DNA of 64,000 bases from Cenococcum geophilum 1.58 (taxonomy: Eukaryota; Ascomycota; Dothideomycetes; Gloniales; Gloniaceae), in contig KV748191.1 of assembly GCA_001692895.1 (NCBI GenBank), forward strand, positions 1,488,001 through 1,552,000, read 5' to 3'. The translations under genes and the position numbers were made by a program. The notes under the pieces are model-generated. The model searched no databases and was not told the DNA's origin. It saw nothing but the letters and a program-made list of their open reading frames with translations. This document shows, in pieces, positions 59,013 to 64,000 of this stretch (position 1 is its first letter; every line of letters starts with the position of its first letter).

Positions 59013-61684
59013 ATGTTCTCGAAATGGCGGAATCAGAAGTCTGTCGAGAAGAACGGCAGTTCGACGACCAACTCTGACGATGAAGAAAAAGCAGCTTTGA
59101 AGCCAGCAAAGTGGAGTCTGGGAGTGTTGAACGATACTGAGACTGATGAGGTTCCCGGTATGTTTATGCTTGATTTGGAGATGTGCTCGGGCTGGAAGCC
59201 TTCATTCTATATATACAATCTTTAGCAACGCGGAAATGAAGCTCGTGGTTAATATCCATAGAGCACACGCTAACCTTCAATTTTTCTAGGCTCTATTTTG
59301 CTTCTATCCAATGTCCACAAGCACAATGAACCTCTCGGTCTCCAGCACGCCAGAGCGCGCACTTCCGCTTCTTCCTTACCCTCTCCGTATCCTCCCTCGC
59401 TCAGAAGCGTATCTAGACATTCCATAAGGCCCGTGGTTCCTGAGAAGAAGCGGACAAAGGATGGCAAAATCATCCTTGAACCACAGCCTGATGACTCCAT
59501 GAATGACCCTCTAAATTGGCCTACATTGCGACGAGATGCAGCTCTCCTCTCTCTTGGCTTCTACTGTATGGTAGGAGGAGGCATGACCCCGGTTCTAGCA
59601 GCTGGATTCAATAACGTTGCTTCAACATATAATGTATCCGTTCCCCGCGTCGCCCTCACCACTGGGCTATATATGATGGGGCTCGGGCTTGGAAGCGTCA
59701 TTGCTTCTCCGACCGCTATATTATTTGGCAAGAGACCAGTCTATCTGGTAGCGATTGTTATATTCCTACTCACGTCTATTTGGTGTGCTTTATCACCGAA
59801 CTACCCTTCCTTGGTCATTGCCAGAATTGTTCAAGGGATGGCTGTTAGTCCCGTAGAATGTCTTCCCTCTGCCACCGTAGCAGAAATTTTCTTTCTTCAC
59901 GAGCGAGCATATCGCCTTGGCATCTACACACTGCTTTTGCTAGGTGGTAAGAACCTCATTCCGCTCGTGAGTGCAGTCATTATTCAGTCATTAAGCTGGA
60001 GATGGGTTTTTTGGTAAGTAAATACGCGCAATACCTTAAACTTTCAATTTCTAAACTTTTGCAGGATCGTCGCTATGGTTGTCGGATTATGTTTCTGTCT
60101 GCTATTCCTGTTCGTGCCAGAGACTTTTTGGGATCGAGCCCCTCGCCCACGCAAGCAGCACCACAATAGGAGCTTGAGTCCCGCAAGACATCGTCCATTC
60201 AGATTACCATCATTCGGCCATTTCCACCACCAGCAAACCGCTACTCCTGGAGCTAGTGCGGTCGATATCTGTGACCCTACAGCTGCCATTCTATCTCCGA
60301 TTGGAAGCATCGCTCAAAAGCGCGCTAATAAGAACGCTCACGTAGGATTTGCCCCAGAAGGCACCACAAATGAGAAAGAAGATACGCAAGGTTCTTCTCC
60401 GTCTACCGAACCCGCCGCAGCCCATAATTCTCAGAGTAGAGATGGCGGCAGTGAAGAGCCAAGCTTGAATGCGATTCCGGCACGCAAATCTCCCAATCCC
60501 CATCATTCAGAAGCATGGAAAGTTGAACCACATGACGGCGCACCGAATACTCCTGACCTGCATAATCTGAACTCGCCCTACTATTCCGAAAAGGTAGAAG
60601 AGCAAGACTACTTTAGTCTCAGCGCTGCCAAACCCACTGAATATCCTCAAGAGCACGTTGCGGCAGAAGTTCAACCCCGGTCCGCTCTAAAATCACCAAA
60701 AGACGAGCATCCTACTCGAAAGCATGTTGCCCTTTCACCCGGCTTCCCGCAGCTCGGACCTGAGACTTCTATTATATCCGAAGACCAACGTTCGTTTGTC
60801 TACACCGAGTACTACCGTTCTTTACCGCCAAAGTCATTCATCAGTACTCTAAAGCCATGGAACGGCCGCCTGACCAAGGAGAAGTGGCTCCACGTCATGA
60901 TTCGGCCCTTCATCCTATTCGCATACCCCTCTGTCTTGTGGAGCACGCTGGTCTACTCACTCTCGATTGGCTGGCTGATCGTGCTGTCCGAATCCGTCGC
61001 GGCCGTGTACCGCAACAAGGAGAGCTACAACTTCACCGCTCTACAAACCGGCCTCGTCTACCTGTCCCCCTTCATCGGCGGCGTTTTTGGCACGGCCGTC
61101 GCGGGCAAGGTCTCGGATCTTATCGTGCGCTACATGAGCCGCAAGAACGACGGCATCTACGAGCCCGAGTTCCGCCTCGTCATGGCGATCCCCGTGACCG
61201 TGTGCACGACGATCGGGCTCATGGGGTTCGGGTGGAGCGCGCAGGAGCGGGATCGCTGGATCGTGCCGACGGTGTTCTTTGGCGTGATTAGCTTTGGCTG
61301 CAGTTTGGGGAGTACGACGGCGATTACGTTTTGCGTGGATAGCTATCGGCAGTATGCGGGCGAGGCGCTTGTGACGCTGAATTTTAGCAAGAGTAAGTCC
61401 CTTGTGTTGCTGGGAAAAGAAGAAGTTCACCACGAAACATGATTGGGGAAAGAAGGGTATCTTTGAATAACGAAACCATGCTAATTATCTGAACAGACAT
61501 CTTCCACGGCCTCGTCTTCTCGCTCTTCTTCACGAATTGGCTCGAGTCCGACGGGCCTAGGAAGGTCTTCCTTGTCGTCGGAGGCATCCAGATGGCGTGT
61601 CTCTTGTTCACTATCCCGATGTATATTTACGGCAAGCGGGCGAGGATGTGGACGGTCAGGAAGAACTTGATGGAGCGGTTTTAG
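59013..61684 (+). CDS. Major facilitator superfamily transporter, DHA1-like, with large central loop
   Basis: Four exons: 59,013-59,157, 59,290-60,013, 60,065-61,392, 61,497-61,684 (introns 132, 51, 104 bases, consensus GTATGT/GTAAGT donors). Joins give EVPG-SILLLSN, WVFW-IVAMVV and NFSK-NIFHGLV. Product 794 residues. The N-terminal 130 residues are hydrophilic; NDPLNWPTLRRD precedes membrane segment 1, as in fungal multidrug-type MFS proteins. Segments 1-6 lie at about 131-308, with ARIVQGMAVSPVECLPSATVAE in the segment 4-5 area and PETFW closing segment 6. A hydrophilic loop of about 250 residues, rich in S, P, H and acidic groups, separates them from segments 7-12 (about 566-785). The loop is much longer than usual and may be a regulatory, phosphorylated region. 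Plasma-membrane export of small molecules is the family role; the substrate cannot be told. No biosynthetic genes lie beside it. Confidence 0.87.
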
Positions 61685-62668
61685 CTCCTTCAGAGTACAT
61701 ATTTCAATGCCCTATGATAGAGTTCACAGGCTTCCTTTTGTTCATGAGATGAGTGGCATTTTACCCCAAGAAGGATAGAGGAAGGTAGAGGTGTTCTGCG
61801 AAACATGGCATAGCATAACGAGGAGACCTTCCAGCTCAAAACGGAGGGATACCTGCTGGACGAGCGTGGCATCGGACTGGGTTTTCCCCGTATTATCCTT
61901 TCTATTACCCCTGGGCATGGATTGCATTGCGAAGGCTGGCACTGTGCATTGTACACTATGTTTCATGATATGACGGCATGAACTGGCGTTTTTTATTTCG
62001 GTCTACTTGCAGCTAGTTCCCTCGTTTTCTCCCGATTGTTCGTTCAGCAGCTGTTGTTTGTCAGCTTGGGATCGGTGGAGACCGAGTTGACTCGGCGGCG
62101 AGGTTCTTCCGGCTTATGAGGTCTATGATACCGAGATGCGGCTGAAGTAGATATTTTCTATACGACGATGAAGTGGCTGCTTAGCGGAGGTTTTGGTGAG
62201 ATGTTTTGAAACTCGGCCCGTTGTGAGCTTCATTTCCGGCCGACATGATTCGGATGCCTAGTGAACTAGTCGGCAAACCTAGAGTAAACAGCCCTCTACC
62301 CAGTTAATAATGTGATGTGATACTTTGGCCCGCGTGGGTGAGTGCGTCACAAGTGCGCGGCAGTGCAAGGCAGATCTTTTAACATAAAGAAATGAGGATC
62401 TACAGCCTTAGTGACAATGTGGGCATGAAGTATGACCCATCAATAATTTTCCAACGCAAATACAGCCGGCCATAGAAGCTAACGGCTTTGTAATAACCTT
62501 GGCAATTTCCTCTCGAAGTGGTCCGAATGCAAGGCGTGAAGAGTGCGCAAGCTAAGCTTCCATAAGACTGACTGCAAAGCTTACAACCCCCTGTCGTTGA
62601 GCTTATTGGGTGGGTCTAGCTTCTTGGCGTAAGGAGAGTCCGAGAGCAAGCTTTTTTAGATGCTTAGA
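61685..62668. other. Intergenic region downstream of the transporter
   Basis: No gene, repeat array or RNA gene recognised. The small open stretches on both strands are short and lack family features. Confidence 0.4.
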
Positions 62669-62670
62669 TA

Positions 62671-62809
62671 CAAGGGGGTACCAGCAAGGCAGACACTCTC
62701 CCTGCTAGTATGTTTTCAAAATAAGCGAGCCCTTGCAAAATGGTTGGCCTGTATTATTCTGCTAGCATACTAGCGGGGAAGGCGTCTGCCCGGACCCGCT
62801 ACCCCCTTG
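62671..62809. mobile_element. Small MITE, 139 bases, imperfect inverted ends, TA-flanked
   Basis: The left arm CAAGGGGGTACCAGCAAGGCAGAC...GCTAGTATG and the right arm, read in reverse complement as CAAGGGGGTAGCGGGTCCGGGCAGAC...GCTAGTATG, pair over about 43 bases with mismatches. Each outer end is flanked by TA (62,669-62,670; 62,810-62,811), which fits a Tc1/mariner-type target duplication. No coding capacity. Confidence 0.65.
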
Positions 62810-62811
62810 TA

Positions 62812-64000
62812 TCTCTCTATTACGATACGGTTTTTGCAGTCGAGCGGGTGAATAAGCAGGGAAAAAGAGGTCTTAGTACCTAGAAGGGCTCTCCCATACA
62901 AATTCTCCACTAGTTATACCGATATCGTCAACATCCAGATTATCTTAATATTACACCAAAAAAGCCTTGATCAAGGGGTGTCGATCGTAATATAGAGAAT
63001 ATCGTTATATACCCCATATCGTAATAAGCAGATCTTACTGCAAATTCCGTCTCACTGGCCTTTGCCTGCCGGCGCAGTCGATTGTGATGACGGCCAAGAT
63101 CGGGATGTGCAGATGTTGAGGTGGGCGCTACGGGCTATCGTCTTCCAAGCCGTGCATAAATAGCGTGATGAGTTACTGCTCTGTGCAGGAATTTCTAATG
63201 CTTAGGGCGAGTGGACGGCAGTGTTAGGGCTTACGGAGGGTAGCTTATCCGAAATCCACCATCTTTCCTGCTGGGAGGCAAAGCAACGTATAATGCGAAG
63301 AGCGCTTTGGGCTTACCTCCTCCCTCTTTTAGATGGGTTTCGGAAAGCGCGGAAGAGGTCTCAGGAGACTGGGAGGTTTCCGCGAGGCGGAGTGGAAGAA
63401 ATACAAGGATACAGAGCCGGTCTCGTGAGGGAAAGCGATGTTTTCACGTCATGAAGTGTGACAGTATACGAGCAAAGCGATGGGCGAGTGGATCTGCAGT
63501 TGCGTTACTTAATAGTTCTGCCTTACAGCAGGGCGGAGCTCTGCCTCGGTGCATGAACACACAGATAGAAGTAGAAGGTAGGAGAGAGGGGTGGGAGAGA
63601 AAAAGGGCTGATATACGGAGTGGTACGATAGTATGGGAATTGCGGGCCCATCCGAAGCCATGACTGGCCATGGATTATTCTCAATTCTCGCACTTTGGGC
63701 TGACAGCTGATGCGACTATCTCCAAATGGGTAAAGTCCTGAAACAACTCAAGCAGTCGACCCAAGCAGCTCAGACAAGATCTAGAGGCGCTCAGCCTCGT
63801 TCCCCCTATCGTGTGCCCTCTCTCTTGTTCTGGAACGAAGCCCCTCGGCTGGTGTGCACGGAGCTCACCACCCCTCTCTTCGCATCTGATTTGCACAGGG
63901 TGATGCTGACAGCTGCAGTCATCCTTGATAAATGGCGCATGCAAGGAACAATATTTCGCAAGCAACTAAAATGTTAATGAGATTAATTGAATATTCTATG
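62812..64000. other. Right end of the window, no supported gene
   Basis: Open stretches exist on both strands at 63,221-63,971, but they overlap one another, show no family motif and have no clear splice continuation. A gene that extends past the window edge cannot be excluded. Confidence 0.35.

Noticed and set aside
59013-61684. Member of a secondary-metabolite gene cluster
   Set aside because: Only a transporter is present; no synthase, oxygenase or regulator gene lies within reach.
63221-63977. Three short open stretches near the right edge as genes
   Set aside because: They overlap on both strands, lack motifs and have no splice continuation that could be seen.

Overview
The window is nuclear DNA of a filamentous ascomycete fungus (Pezizomycotina type). 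Three things point there: short GT-AG introns of about 50-130 bases (one of about 300), fungal NACHT/ankyrin receptors, and a long block of very AT-rich, TA-rich repeat DNA of the kind left by repeat-induced point mutation (RIP). The species cannot be named from the sequence alone. All calls were made by reading; no database search was run.

Bases 1 to about 36,900 are a transposon graveyard with no intact host gene. From left to right: the 3' end of a Ty3/Gypsy fossil; a decayed zinc-knuckle plus SF1-helicase gene; a Tourist-like MITE; a Plavaka-family (CACTA superfamily) transposase with a second decayed frame behind it; a complete-length 10.6 kb Ty3/Gypsy fossil with paired 267-base LTRs on the minus strand; two tandem arrays; a Tc1/mariner transposase with an odd RGG-rich tail; a Copia integrase fragment; a truncated plus-strand Copia fossil; and a Tad-like LINE carrying a short GC-rich MITE. 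The two Gypsy LTRs differ only by transitions, mostly in CpA/TpG context, which is the RIP signature.

Bases about 37,300 to 53,700 are ordinary-composition DNA rich in immune-like genes: an orphan nucleoside-phosphorylase (PNP) fragment; a three-exon PNP-NACHT-ankyrin receptor on the minus strand whose near-identical ankyrin repeats carry a frameshift; an IFI6/ISG12-like membrane protein with amphipathic repeats and a C-terminal SKL; a decayed calpain-like protease; a three-exon fructosamine-3-kinase; and a second, single-exon NACHT-ankyrin receptor of 1302 residues.

Bases 54,441 to 58,110 are one full-length PIF-Harbinger DNA transposon (47-base inverted repeats, TAA target duplication, decayed DDE transposase and Myb-like second gene). 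It is followed by a four-exon MFS transporter with a large central loop and by mostly empty DNA holding one small MITE.

The most interesting biology is the pairing of two NLR-type receptors, an extra PNP fragment and an IFI6-like gene in about 16 kb beside a RIP-hit repeat island. That layout fits a fast-evolving allorecognition or immunity locus, but a functional link between the genes is inference.
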